Assembly: GCA_033807775.1 (NCBI GenBank)
Contig: CM066318.1
Coordinates: 81,967,379-82,031,378, forward strand
Origin: Saussurea involucrata
Lineage: Eukaryota > Streptophyta > Magnoliopsida > Asterales > Asteraceae
Direction of reading: 5' to 3'
Length of the DNA stretch: 64,000 bases
Positions 23,581-34,400 of the stretch are shown here, piece by piece (position 1 is the first letter of the stretch; each line of letters opens with the position of its first letter). The notes under the pieces are model-generated. The model saw nothing but the letters and a program-made list of their open reading frames with translations. It was not told the DNA's origin and searched no databases. The translations under genes were made by a program, and so were the position numbers.

Positions 23581-24220
23581 TTTATATAAGACCTTGTTCT
23601 GTCCTTTGATTCACAATGTCGATGGAGCATGCTAGTCTTATCATGAATCACGTAGAGTTAGATGCTTTTAGGAGTTTAGCAAAAATTCCTGCAAATGTAG
23701 AGTTGTAGTGTCCGGGGATTGTTCGTTCTAAGGATTGCCCTGAGGGATATCTCGTTTTGTACGAGTATCCTTTTAAGATAGGGTTTCAATGGTCGTTTTC
23801 TGGTTTAGCCAAGTCATTCATGCAGGATTTCGATGTGTCGCCGGGACAATTGATGCCCCAACTTTGGCGAGTTTTGCTGGTCATCGAGCGAGCGTCCGCG
23901 AAATGGGAGTCTCCTATGATCATGAATGATTTCTTGGCGGCGTACCAAGTTAAAAAGGATAAGAACTGGCGTTATAGTCCTTATTCTAAGTTCAAGGGTG
24001 ATCGTGCCTTGGTTTTGGGAACTGGCGTCAACGATCGTGGGTGGAAGTCGAGGTATGTATTTGTTCTTACCGACTCATTGGATTCCAGCAGCAATTGGAT
24101 GCGGTCAGACTGGAATAAGACAGGTATGCTTCATTTGTTTCCGAGTTTTATTTGATTTTATGACTTTTACTTATCATTTTCCTCTTGTCGCCTTCAGAGA
24201 TTCAGCTTGACGAAGTGAAA
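23581..24220 (+). pseudogene. Antisense extra gene aORF2 of element E with its own TATA box
   Basis: TTTATATAAG at 23581-23590 lies about 26 bp before the ATG at 23616. The frame runs with one TAG near 23706 through a Transposase_28-like domain containing Y-E-Y-P-F-K-I-G-F, S-P-G-Q-L-M-P-Q-L-W-R-V and a D-R-G-W-K-S-R-Y segment. A donor CAG|GTATGC at 24124 and acceptor CTTCAG at 24197 define a 74-nt intron, after which the frame stays open until it runs into the truncated LTR at about 24221. The gene has lost its 3' end through the deletion that created E. It is more complete than aORF1 in the middle of the domain. Confidence 0.65.
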
Positions 24221-24761
24221 CCGACTGTAAGGTTCTGACTTTCAATGCTTGATCTCTAGAGTTTGAATGTTCTTTGCTATGAGTTTGGATGATTTTCTCT
24301 GTTGTTTGATGATGTTCGCTGATGTATATCCGATGCTAACTGATGTCCTTTGAAATGAGGATTTAGCTTGTCTTTTATAGTCTTTGCGTCATTAATTAGC
24401 TCCATTAATGATTTGATCAACGGCTGGAAACGGTCGCCGGAGTGATTATCCATAATGCTCTTCGTCCGTTACGGCTGCTTGCTGTTAATGGCTTTGACTC
24501 CTGCATTAAATACTTAACAAACGTAACAGTCAAGGTTAACGTTAGCTTTGGTCGAAGGTGCAATGATCTTACGCGATGGTCATACGGGACGGGCGATGCT
24601 ATGGTCGAGCGTCATGGGAGACGTACGACTTACCTTTTACGGGAGGCGACGGATGTTCTCTGGGTTCTTGTCGAGACCTTATCTTAATACAAGATTTGGA
24701 TTATAACGTGCGTCTTACCTGCTCTGGTCGTGGTCGTACGACGTGATTTTTTGCCCAACCA
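24221..24761 (-). repeat. Element E 5' LTR, truncated (right copy)
   Basis: Matches 22605-23148 closely, beginning at CTGTAAGGTTCTG. The junction with aORF2 sequence is the deletion breakpoint. It ends GCCCAACCA with TSD GATAC following. Confidence 0.88.
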
Positions 24762-24917
24762 GATACTGCCCCCTGTCATTTATTATCTTATTCTTTTCGG
24801 AGGAAAGATAGGTTTTAAATGACAGGATGACAATGCGATCTGATGAGATATTGTCGTGCGACAGGGCACCATAGTAGACTTATCCCTGTGGAAAAGATTT
24901 TTAGAAGAACGAACCTG

Positions 24918-26717
24918 TCAAAGGCGCCTGACTGTGGAGTATGTCAGACCATACATGTCTGAACCACCGGTGATGCAATTGACGACTTTTGTATGCTCGG
25001 GGGTCGACGGTCGATGGTTACTAGCTGGAGTAGCGTCATCGTCGATGATATCTTTGAGATTTCCTTTTGAGAAGTGATATGCTAGCTCCTTCTTCAGTGC
25101 GATGCAATCGTCTGTCGCGTGACCATGATCGACGTGGAAGTCGCACCACTTTGTATTATCTTTCTTAGCACCATCCAGGTCGGACTTCTTTGGCCATCGA
25201 ATGGTCGCTTGGACGGACTTAAGAGCTTCGACTAAGTCTTTTGCGGACCCTTTGAATCCGTAAGAGGATATCTTGGGGTATCGAGGAAATTTAGTCACGG
25301 TCTTGGTCTCTGCTTTCGTCTTGAAACGAACATTTGAAATTTGGCGCGCGGGCTCGATTCTGGAAACAGCTTTGGCCTTGAATTCCGGTTTTCTGACGCC
25401 TAACAACTTCTTGTCGTCATTGTGCTTGCGACGAAATGCTGCATCGTCCTCGACCCTCATATATGCTAAAGTTCGAGCATGGACGTCTTCGAAATTCTCT
25501 GGGGGATATTTAGTCAGGTCGGTGTACAGACCCGAACTATCGTCCAGACCATGCTTATAGGCTTCGATCGCAGTTTTGATGTCACAATTGCGGATACAGA
25601 TCATTTTGGCATTGAATCTATTGAAATAACTTCGAATAGACTCATTGGTCTTCTACACGACATAGTACAGATCACTAGTCTGCTTTTCCATCTTACGACT
25701 GCTGGCGAATTGCCGGGAGAATTGGTTGACCAATTCGGCGAAAGACCCGATAGATTTGGGTTTGAGATTGATCAACCACTGGAGAGCTGGACCAGTGAGA
25801 GTTGCCCCGAAACTCTTACACATGCATACTTCCTGGTACATGTGTGGAATCGAGATCGTCCATATGAGTTGCTTATACTGCGCGACATGCTCGGTTGGTT
25901 CGGTCACACCCGAATACTTGGGAGTGAAGGCAAGAATGTTATACTTCTTTGGGACCTCGACGGTGGCGATCTCGTCGATGAAGGGCGACGCCTGATACCC
26001 CGAGCGAGGCTCAACGTCGACAGGCATGACTGCCCCAGGCAACTTGGCGAGCAAGGACAGGACGCGCTCATTTTGGTCTTCTAACATCTTCAAACGCTGG
26101 GCGACGGGATCGTTAAGATCAGGATTTGCCCCTGTTGAGGGATTGGTCCCTGGACTAGTGCCATTACCATGCGACGAACCATTGGTGTCCCCGTTGAATG
26201 GAACAAAATATAGCTAAGACCCATAGTGGAATTGATGCGGTTCATTCTGAAACGATTGTGGTCCATGCTGAAATGGCTGCGATCTCTGCTGGAAAGATTG
26301 CGATCCTTGCTGGAAAGGTTGCGGACCACTTTGGAACGGCTGGGAAAACGGCTGGGATCCATTCTGAAACGGCTGGGCGCCACCTTGCAATGGTTGGGAT
26401 CCATTGTTCAAGGGTGGTGGTCGAATGTGCTGAGGGGGAATCTGCCCAGACTGGGGATTTGGAATGAACGGACCCGGCTGCCGATTCTGCATGAATGGAC
26501 CTGGATGCTGATTCTGTGCGGACGGGCCTGGTCCCGGACTTGGATTCTGGATGAATGGTCTAGGACCATTCTGGGGTCCAAAAGGATTCCTTAGCCGCGC
26601 GATCTCTTCAGCTGCTCTGCGATTCTGCTCTGCCATTGCATTGAGTTGATTCCTAGCAACCTTGAGCTCCTGATACATCTGAACGACGGCTTGCAGCGGA
26701 TTTCCAGGGGCTGCCAT
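24918..26717 (-). pseudogene. gag: Tat-type gypsy gag of element B
   Basis: On the minus strand one frame runs from the ATG at 26717 to the stop at 24918 with only two internal stops, at 26214-26216 and 25653-25655; both are TAG where relatives have Gln codons. The order is a short N-terminal coiled coil (about residues 8-40), a Pro/Gln/Phe/Gly-rich repeat region (about 45-165), and the Retrotrans_gag core with F-G-A-T-L-T-G-P-A-L-Q-W-L and F-A-S-S-R. A basic C-terminal region follows, with W-C-D-F-H-x-D-H-G-H and a C-I-A-L-K segment that replaces a classical zinc knuckle. The frame ends near the point where protease should start; protease and later domains are absent. Confidence 0.85.
26210..26420 (-). 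repeat. Minisatellite coding for F/Q/G/P repeats in B gag
   Basis: Imperfect 24-30 bp units on the minus strand encode repeats of the type Q-P-F-Q-x-G-S. Neighbouring 26,460-26,570 holds a second repeat type, G-P-F-M-Q-N-R-Q-P. Together they form a low-complexity, disordered region. Confidence 0.8.
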
Positions 26718-26811
26718 TTTCCTGCAACAGAAAATAGAAGAAACTCCAAGAAACTATTACTAGAATGCACGTTCGTCGAGGATTTTCTCTAGATGTAGTC
26801 CCACGGATGGC

Positions 26812-27765
26812 GACAACTTAAGGTCGATGTGGACTTAAACAAATAAAGAGAGAACCTTTCGACGAGACGTGCGGCGAGGATAAAAATAAAGAAACAAGGG
26901 ATTTGATGACGCAGGAAAAACCTCAATCGAGGAAAAAACCTGCTGACGACAGTGGGTGTTGTCGCTGCACTATGGTCGCCAATCAGGGGCGATGTCCTTC
27001 GGTACTGGCGTTGGTCGTACAAGGGTTACAATACAAATGAAGGAAATGCTTCGAAATGTAAAGTACAAGTGTTTGAATGTAAAAAACAGTGTTTGTCGTG
27101 TGTGAATACAAAGTGTAAACTGTTGGTCGAAGGCTGATGTCGTACGTCGGGAGCGATAACTTGAACTTTTCTTCGAGCGTTCTTGAGTTCGTAGTGTGGT
27201 TCTTGAGCTGGAATGATTGTAGTAGATTACTCTGCAGATGTCCTTCAGATAATCTCCATATGTTCTCTACTTAGAAGTTCGATGTTCGGTCCCCCTGAAA
27301 TGAGGATTCGGTTCTAGCTTTATAGTCTTTGGGAGCTTTGATTATCTCATTGATTGCTTCATTAACAGCTTTAATTGTCGCAACGGTCTGTAACGGCTGC
27401 CGGCGTGATCATCCATAATGGTCTTCGTCCGTTACGAGTAACAGCTTGCGTCGGATAACGGCTTGTGTCGGATATAGCCGTTGCTCCTTTAATAGATTTG
27501 ACTCCTGCATTAAACACTTAACAAAACGTAACAGTCATGGTTAACGTTAGTTTTGGTCGAAGACGTATGGCTCGATGCGACAGTTATGCAGGACGGGCGT
27601 CGCTATGGTCGTACGTCCTAGGAAACTCTCAACTTACCTTTTACGACGGACGACGGACGTTCTGCGGGTATTGGTCGGGACCTTATATTAATCCATGATG
27701 TCTTTCATGACGCACGTCTTACCTTTTCTGGTCGTGGTCGTACGACGTGAATTTTTGCCCAAACA
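26812..27765 (-). repeat. Element B 5' LTR (right copy, inner end clipped)
   Basis: Matches 19163-20143 but lacks the first roughly 30 bp in plus-strand order (TGTTAATGCC onward). The adjoining 26792-26811 reads, on the minus strand, CGCCATCCGTGGGACTACAT, which looks like the remainder of a Tat-type primer binding site. A small deletion has fused LTR and primer site. The outer end GCCCAAACA is intact with TSD GCGGA after it. Confidence 0.82.
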
Positions 27766-27770
27766 GCGGA

Positions 27771-30010
27771 GCAATTGCACGACCCCCTTATCCACTCATC
27801 CGTCTCTCAAAAGACGGATGTTTCAATTTCACACGGGGAAATAGCACAACTTCCACCGGTCTCTCACTCGGAGAGTGCTGGTGTTGAAATAAGCGACCAG
27901 CAGCCCTCGGTCGCGACTTTATTTCGTGCACAATCGAGTCTAGAGCCTTTTGACATTGACAATTCTTCGGCTAGGACACAAACGGAGCAACACCAAGTCG
28001 AGACTTTTCGTGACTCGACCGGAACCACCGTAGTGTCTCCGCCTTTAGGTGGAACGCGAGGATCGGAGGGAAATCCTACCACAGCTACCATCTTGCCAAC
28101 TGTGAACGTAGGTGGCTCTGCCTCTCAGGTAGATGCCTCAACGGGTAACCTAAGTGGTCCCGGAGTTACTCACCTAGACTTTGTGTTGCCAGGGTCCCTG
28201 GACAGCACCCTCAAGGTTGTCCGAGAGGCAATGGAGCAGCATGTCGCCGCCGAGCTCGCCAAAATAATCAAAGGCAAAGCAAAGATCGTCGAACCTGAAA
28301 CCACACCTACACCTCCACCGACATTCGTTCAGCCAATCTATTCGGTGGATACACTGAAGACGATGCTTTTGGCTCAGCTACTCCAGCAATCTGAATCCGA
28401 CCCTCAACTGAAGCAGACCTGATCTCCGTTCTGAAAACTCAGGTCACTGCTCCTTCATCATCTATTACCACTCGCCTGGATGCAATTGACTCGACTCTCA
28501 AGGACTACAACCAAGCGCTCACAATGTTGTCCGAGAGAGTCCGTTCCCTCGAAGATACCTGTAAGAGTCAAGCAGGCGGTCTGAAGCACAAGCACGATGA
28601 CCAGGATGATCCTGATCACCGTGAGGGGGAGAAACGACTACGACCTACCGAGACCGCCCCTATCCTCGCCGAAACGACAACCGTGGTTCATCTGGAACCA
28701 GCAACTGCGGCAACAACAACCGACGCCGAACCTGAAGCCGAGTTGCCATTAGCCGAGATGGTAATCGACATGGAAATTTCAGATGATGAAGGCCCGACGG
28801 TTGAAAAGCCCGAGGGTTCAACACAAGTATTGACTGTTTTTGACTCATCAGACAGACCGTTTTGGGATATGATAGATCCAGACTGCGAAACCAACCCGGA
28901 GACCGAAGATGCATGGTATGAAAAAGCTGCCCATGCCGCAAATCTCCAGGTTAACTTGGTTTTCCCTACTGATGCCGATGACAATATTGATTATGATCAG
29001 TTCCTGCTACAGAATTTTTATGGTACTTCTCCTGTTCACTATGCTCAACCCACCAGAACTTCAACAAGACCTGAAACTACTACTGCCGACATTCCGACAT
29101 CCCCTCTTCAACAACATACATCTACTGATCTTCCTCCTCCACCTCTGCAACAAATCCGTTGGGAGAAGATCACCGTACTTATCCCTCATCTGGAGGAAAC
29201 CCTGAAGAAGTTGTTTGTTCAGAAGCTACGCACGATCGAGCCGAACTTTTGCCTTGGTATTTACAACTACAGCCCCGAATACCAACGCCGATACATCTGT
29301 GCAATGAAGCGGTGTCCTCCAGTCAGCCAAGTCAGAACCAAGCATCAGATCTCAGAGGTAATCAATATCCAGTCAAGCCGTATGATGAAAATTGTCTATC
29401 CTGTATTCACTGTCCGACGTGAGGATGGGAATGAATGGAAATTTTCTGAAGCCGACTTCCAGAACCTCCGACCGTTTGACTTCCTGGCGATTCTGAAAGA
29501 CCTACGTTCAATAACTATCCAACCTCTTCCCGTAACAAAGGCGCTCGAAGTTGTTCGTCGATTCCTGGTCCGCACAATTATGATGTCTTATCTAACGGAC
29601 TTCCAAATGGCTGTCGAGAACAGGGCGAAGAAGGTAAATCTGATAAAGCCGAATCTGCAAGCTCCTGAGTTGAATATGTATCCCGAGAACGCTATGCTTC
29701 TAGAACCAGAATTTGGGATCGTCTTCATCAATGAACAGAAAGAGAAAAGATTTCTGTGGTTCAGTCAGGTAGAAAGATTCTGCGACGACACGCTCTTCAA
29801 AGTTCGAGATGCTCTTCGAAAGATTATTCAACACGAGTCTGAAAATCCAAGGGTTTCGTATGTTCCTAATCCGAATGAAATAACTGCTCGGAATGCCCTG
29901 GAAATGGTTGAAGAACGCATCGACTATCGCCGTGCTATCAGATGGTTCGAGATTCACTTCGTGCTTCGAAAAAGATATGTCGAGAACTGGCGCCAAATCA
30001 AACTTCAAAT
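27771..30010 (+). pseudogene. ORF3 of copia A, C-terminal part
   Basis: Removing element B and one GCGGA joins this frame in phase to 19162. A Ser/Thr-rich linker (27775-28200) leads to a predicted coiled coil (28210-28560, with A-M-E-Q-H-V-A-A-E-L-A and L-S-E-R-V-R-S-L-E-D). A frame change occurs near 28422-28524. Then come an acidic region with E-G-E-K, encoded by a purine tract at 28623-28635, and a C-terminal domain of about 290 residues. Its signature F-T-V-R-R-E-D-G and F-S-E-A-D-F matches the C-terminal domains of ORF3 in C and D. The open frame runs on through the polypurine tract to about 30029. Function unknown. Confidence 0.72.
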
Positions 30011-30305
30011 CAAAGGGGGAGATTGTTAGGGTCAATTTATGTTGATTTAAAGTTCAGGGTTTAAATTGTAATTGTTTAATTTGAGCCTTATTAGTGAACG
30101 GGCCGTGGGCTTGTTAACCACAGGCCCGCCATATATAATGTTGATTAGCCTTATAAAATTAGGCTAGTTGTCTCATTTTCTTTCCTACACTTTTATTGTA
30201 ATCCTCTCAATATTGAAAGCTAATACAGAGATGACCGGTTGAAATCGTATACTTTACTGTTTAATCGGTTGATTTCATTATCGTTGCACGGATCTGGAAC
30301 TAACA
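30011..30305 (+). repeat. Copia A polypurine tract and 3' LTR
   Basis: CAAAGGGGGAGAT (30011-30023) is the PPT. The LTR is 30024-30305 (282 bp), starting TGTTAG and ending CTAACA, a perfect 6-bp terminal inverted repeat. A TATA-like TATATAAT lies at 30132-30139. The next bases, GAAGG, would be the right TSD copy; the left copy is outside the window. Confidence 0.85.
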
Positions 30306-31323
30306 GAAGGTCTTTGCCGAACAAGGGAGAGCCAAAAGGTAAGTATCTTGTACAAATCCTTTCTGAAAAACAATTTTCTAGGACATCAATTTCCAAATAC
30401 GTCCTAGAAACATTGTTTAAGACATTCCAAACAAGTAATGATCAAAAAGATTTTTGAGCCTTCCGCTATGAGAAATTTAAGGTCATAGAGCCTCTGCTGA
30501 GCTCAACAGAGCCTCTACTGAGCTCAACAGAGCCTCTGTAAGCCGGATCCTATATGACTACAAAATTCCATACTGGAACTCGATCGATCATCTTCAAATG
30601 TCTTCCTTAAGGATTCGCACGTACCAATGCGCACACAGAGATACTGGAAGAAAGTCTTATGGGCAAAGAGCTCACTCCACCACAGAGTCTCTGTCGCCCA
30701 ACCTAGACAATCAAAGAAAGTATGTATCGCACAAAATCTTTTTCAAAACAGTTTTCTAGGACACAAATTTCCAAATATGTTCTAAAAACAATGTTTAAAA
30801 CAATTAAAACTTTGGATGATCAAAATGTTTCATGAATCTTTAGTTATCAGAAATTTTCACTCATAGAGCCTCTGCTGGCTTTGACAGAGCCTCAAAGCCT
30901 CTGTAAATGCAAATTTTGCACTAAAGTTCTGTCGATCCTCTCCAATGATTTTTTCAAACATTTTTGATAAAGGTGCAAGCACAGAAGAGACAATAAAGGT
31001 AGGTTTCAGAATCACAGAGCTCACTCCACTACAGAGCCTTTGTTGATTCTGACACTTTACTCTTTATGGAAATTCGGTAAAAGGGAGTTATTTACCGCGA
31101 GTGACAGACCCCACACAGAAGAAATGCCCACGCGCCAAGCATTAATTAGCCGCGCACGATGTCTAATCGTGCTCTGACACATCCGACGTAGCAGATTTTC
31201 ATTGGACGTGCATGCCACACGATCCTTCTGAAACGTTTCCCCGTGCTGTAAAACTCGAGTGCGGACCCCAAATGTTTATTGAATTCACTTTTACCACGGA
31301 ATTCTATCCGTTTCCACCCTCAC
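30306..31323 (+). repeat. Copia C spacer with repeats and CAGAGCCTCTG words
   Basis: Two imperfect direct repeats of about 165 bp begin near 30337 and 30718; each has TTTTCTAGGACA in the middle and ends in ATAGAGCCTCTGCTG. Between and after them AGAGCCTCTG and close variants occur many times, some as inverted repeats. No gene is seen. Confidence 0.7.
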
Positions 31324-31445
31324 TATATAACCCCATTCCCATTCTTTCTTAAACCTTTTACGAATTTATCTCCATCATCTTCTCCGGCGAACCAAGCAAT
31401 AACCTGCAACTTCTATTTTCTACTCTTCCTTTAAAGATTATCGCA
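31324..31445 (+). promoter_or_regulatory. Candidate ORF3 promoter and leader, element C
   Basis: TATATAA at 31324-31330 lies 115 bp upstream of the ORF3 ATG at 31446, followed by a C/T-rich leader with no intron. The position matches the TATA boxes ahead of ORF3 in A and D. Confidence 0.5.
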
Positions 31446-34400
31446 ATGGCATCCACCTCGAACGCTCCGGTGAACTCCCCATCCCAATCTGAGCATTCTC
31501 AGAACCCAGAAATAGCCAGAAATCTACAACATGACAACTCCGGCGACACAACAGATTTTGCTCCAACAACCCATCTTCTAAACTTCATCGCTCATGAACA
31601 CTTTGAAAGTGTTCTTCCCTTAAAACCCAATAACTACTACCTGGTTCCCTAAAGAGCCACATTTGGGGAAGAACATGCCATTCTTCTTCACATTCTGGAA
31701 AAACATTACCTCAACCCCCTATTAACCAAAACTGTCGACAAAATCCCTACCAGATACCTCAATCAATTCTGGCAAAGCAACAGATTTGACCCAGAAGATA
31801 GACAAATAAAAGGCTACATCTCAAAACCAGATAAATCCGAGCACTTGAACTCAAGTTCAATAGAACCATGTTCTCACTTGAGTTCAGTCTACCAACAAGA
31901 GGTCTTCTAGGGATAAAGGCATACGCAGAGGAACCCACAGACACAGAGCTCTGCAGGTTTGTTGAGATGTTAGGGTACAACACAACCCTAAGAAAAAGGA
32001 ATGATTTCAGAAGAAATCGACTTCCCCCTCTGTGGAATACCCTCTTCTCCATTCTCAACAGATGCTTAACGGGAAAAGTGGGTAGTCCAGACCAGACTTC
32101 TCATCAAATCTTGGCCATTATGTACGGAGTGTACTACGATCTTCCTCTGGACTACGCCACCCTCATCTTGCAGGAAATGGTTAACACCGTTGATCGCAGA
32201 ATCTCCTCCTTGAAGGCCAAAGGACGCAAGACCGATGCTCTACCTCCTCTACAGTATCAGCGAATTCTGGGTGTCCTTCTAGAGCCTCTGCTCCGTCTAG
32301 AAAAATGGCCAATGGAGGGACCAACGACCAGAATATATCCCCTGAACAAAAACACCCCAACAGAGCACGAACACAAATACCCTTTCTGCAGACCTCTGCC
32401 AGCCATGCTTCTAGGATATGCTACAGACGAAACTCTTAGGTTAGAATACATATGCGATCATAGGACTCCAGAACCGAGTCCTATGACACCTCCGCGTCTA
32501 GGAGCCTCTATAGGAGATCAGGTAGTTGAGCGGATGACAGATGAGGAATGGGCAGTGGCCTTGGATAAGCATCAACAAGTACAAGAGAAGTTTCATGCTC
32601 AACGAAACTCAATTCTCTCCTATGCTTCCAAGAGCAAATCCTCTGCCACCACTCCCAAGAAGAAGAAAAAAGCCCACAAGAAACGGAAAGCTACAGAGGG
32701 CACCTCAAACAGTGCTGTTGAAGCTCAAAAATCCCCTCCTCTTGCAACAGAAGTTGGATCTTCTGCACCTCCCCCTCCTCCAAAAGACAAAAAGAAGAGA
32801 AAACATAAGTCTTCTGAGGAGGGTGCCCCCAAACCAAAGAAAATGAGGAGCAAGAAGAAATCCAAGAAACCCCACACTCCTCTGCAATCCATCGCAGAGG
32901 AAGCTGATATGCTCGAAGAAATCCATGAGCAACCTCTGCAATCCCCTTCACCTATCAACTATGCAGAAGATCAGGGTGATTTTTCTGTCTTCCTCCAACA
33001 ACCTGGGATTGCACACTCTTGAGACCTTTCTGGATAGACCGCAGAAGCCCTATCTCATCATTCAACAGAAGCACCAGACTTCAGAATCTCTTCTGACTTG
33101 GATGATGACGACCAAACCCCACAGAATATTCAGTCTAAGACTCCAGAAGTACTACAGAACCCCTTCACCCAACCCGGATTTGATGTGCTAAGAGCAAGCC
33201 CAGAAGATCTGGCTAAAGCTACCACCAAAACCGTACCAATCATAGTCTCAGAAGTGGATTCTGATGAAGAAGAGGTAAACCAAGGAAACCAACACCCAGA
33301 GCGTAGGCATTTGTCCTCATACCATCCCCATATACAACAATTGGTTGGGACTCATCCCTGCTTTGACTCTGTAGGAAAAAGCCCAGAAGCTAGAACAGAA
33401 GTCCTAAGCCATAGAGTAGAAAAAGAGGCTGAGACAATTGATGGTGAAGAAGTGATGGGATGCCCAACAGAGAAAGAATCCAAAACTGTTGCCTGGAATA
33501 GAAGAGGCACACAACAACAACCAACTCCCAGTGCAACCCACATTTCTATTACCGCCAGTCTAGTGGCAGAAGGTAATATTGAAAAAGAGCCGCACAGCTC
33601 GAACCCACCCCAAACTGACCAGGCAGAGGAACTTCCTTCCACCTCTGTGCCAATAATAGCCGGGGAAACCATTCCAGGGGAGTCCTCTCAAAAGGACTTA
33701 CCCTTAGTTCGTGATCCATCGCCCCTGATCACAACAGAAATCCCTACAGAGAAATTCGTTTCCTCTGACACGCACACACACTTAGGTCCAACAGGCTCTT
33801 CAGAGGAGCTTAGAGTGCACAAAGACGAAGAGACTCTAGACAAGTCTCCGAGTCAACATAAGGATACTCTTGTACCCACCTCTGGAGTGGATCAAGACAA
33901 TGTTCTTATCAGAACTTCTATAGAGAATGAGGCCTCAAAAACCTCTACTCAAGGATCAGAAGGAAATCCTTTCGCCCTCAACGTACAAACAAGGGCGAAA
34001 GAAGGTGTCCAAGGAACAGGGACTCACTCTGGGGACGAATGTGTTCCCCCAGAGTTTACACCAAGTCCACATGTATCAAGGGATGAGTTCCGAACCCTTG
34101 TCACCTATGTGGACAATACATTGAAGGAGTTGAAAAGCTCCTTTGATTATTTTGCAGATACAACTTCTAGGGCCATTACTGATCTGAACACCAAAATGGA
34201 CAATCTGTCCACAGAGGTGCAAAATGCCTTAGCCCAGATGACGTCAACTGCTACAACCTCTGCCACCTCTGCTGCTGCTGAGTTTGAGAAAGCCACAACC
34301 TCTGTATTCCAAAGCTCTGTCAAAAACTTGCTGGAAAAGCTGAAAGAACAATCATCAACCCCCGCTGGCCTTACACCAGAAGACTTGAAAAAGGCCTTAG

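Larger units (their letters stand above)
22198..24761 (-). mobile_element. Element E: deleted copy of the B family nested in B
   Basis: GATAC at 22193-22197 and 24762-24766 is a perfect TSD. The left LTR (22198-23148) is complete. The interior (23149-24220) keeps the polypurine tract and an antisense gene (aORF2), and then fuses directly to the right LTR (24221-24761), which lacks its first roughly 400 bp in plus-strand order. A single deletion that removed gag, pol, the primer binding site and part of the 5' LTR explains this. After excision in silico B's sequence is continuous across GATAC. Confidence 0.87.
19163..27765 (-). mobile_element. Element B: non-autonomous Tat-type gypsy with antisense extra gene
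   Basis: GCGGA at 19158-19162 and 27766-27770 is a perfect TSD. Read on the minus strand the element has a 5' LTR at right (26812-27765), gag (26717-24918), then directly a 3' region with an antisense gene, and a 3' LTR at left (19163-20143) preceded by a G-rich polypurine tract (complement of 20144-20158). No reverse transcriptase, RNase H or integrase is visible between gag and the antisense gene. A second element of the same family, E, is inserted at 22198. B must have used enzymes of a related autonomous element. Confidence 0.88.
735..30305 (+). mobile_element. Copia element A (Sirevirus-like), 5' end missing, interrupted twice
   Basis: This is a Ty1/copia retrotransposon in the order gag, protease, integrase, reverse transcriptase, RNase H, an extra gene (ORF3), polypurine tract and 3' LTR. 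Gypsy1 (2396-10911) interrupts gag and element B (19163-27765) interrupts ORF3; in both cases the reading frame resumes exactly after removing the insertion and one TSD copy. Pol carries frameshifts and stops, so A is dead. A is probably itself inserted in element C: the sequence after its LTR (from 30306) is C-type spacer, and the first bases there, GAAGG, would be the right TSD copy. The left LTR is not in the window. Confidence 0.85.

Noticed and set aside
22198..24761. Tandem array of B-family LTRs formed by unequal recombination
   Set aside because: The perfect GATAC duplication around the segment supports insertion of a separate element.
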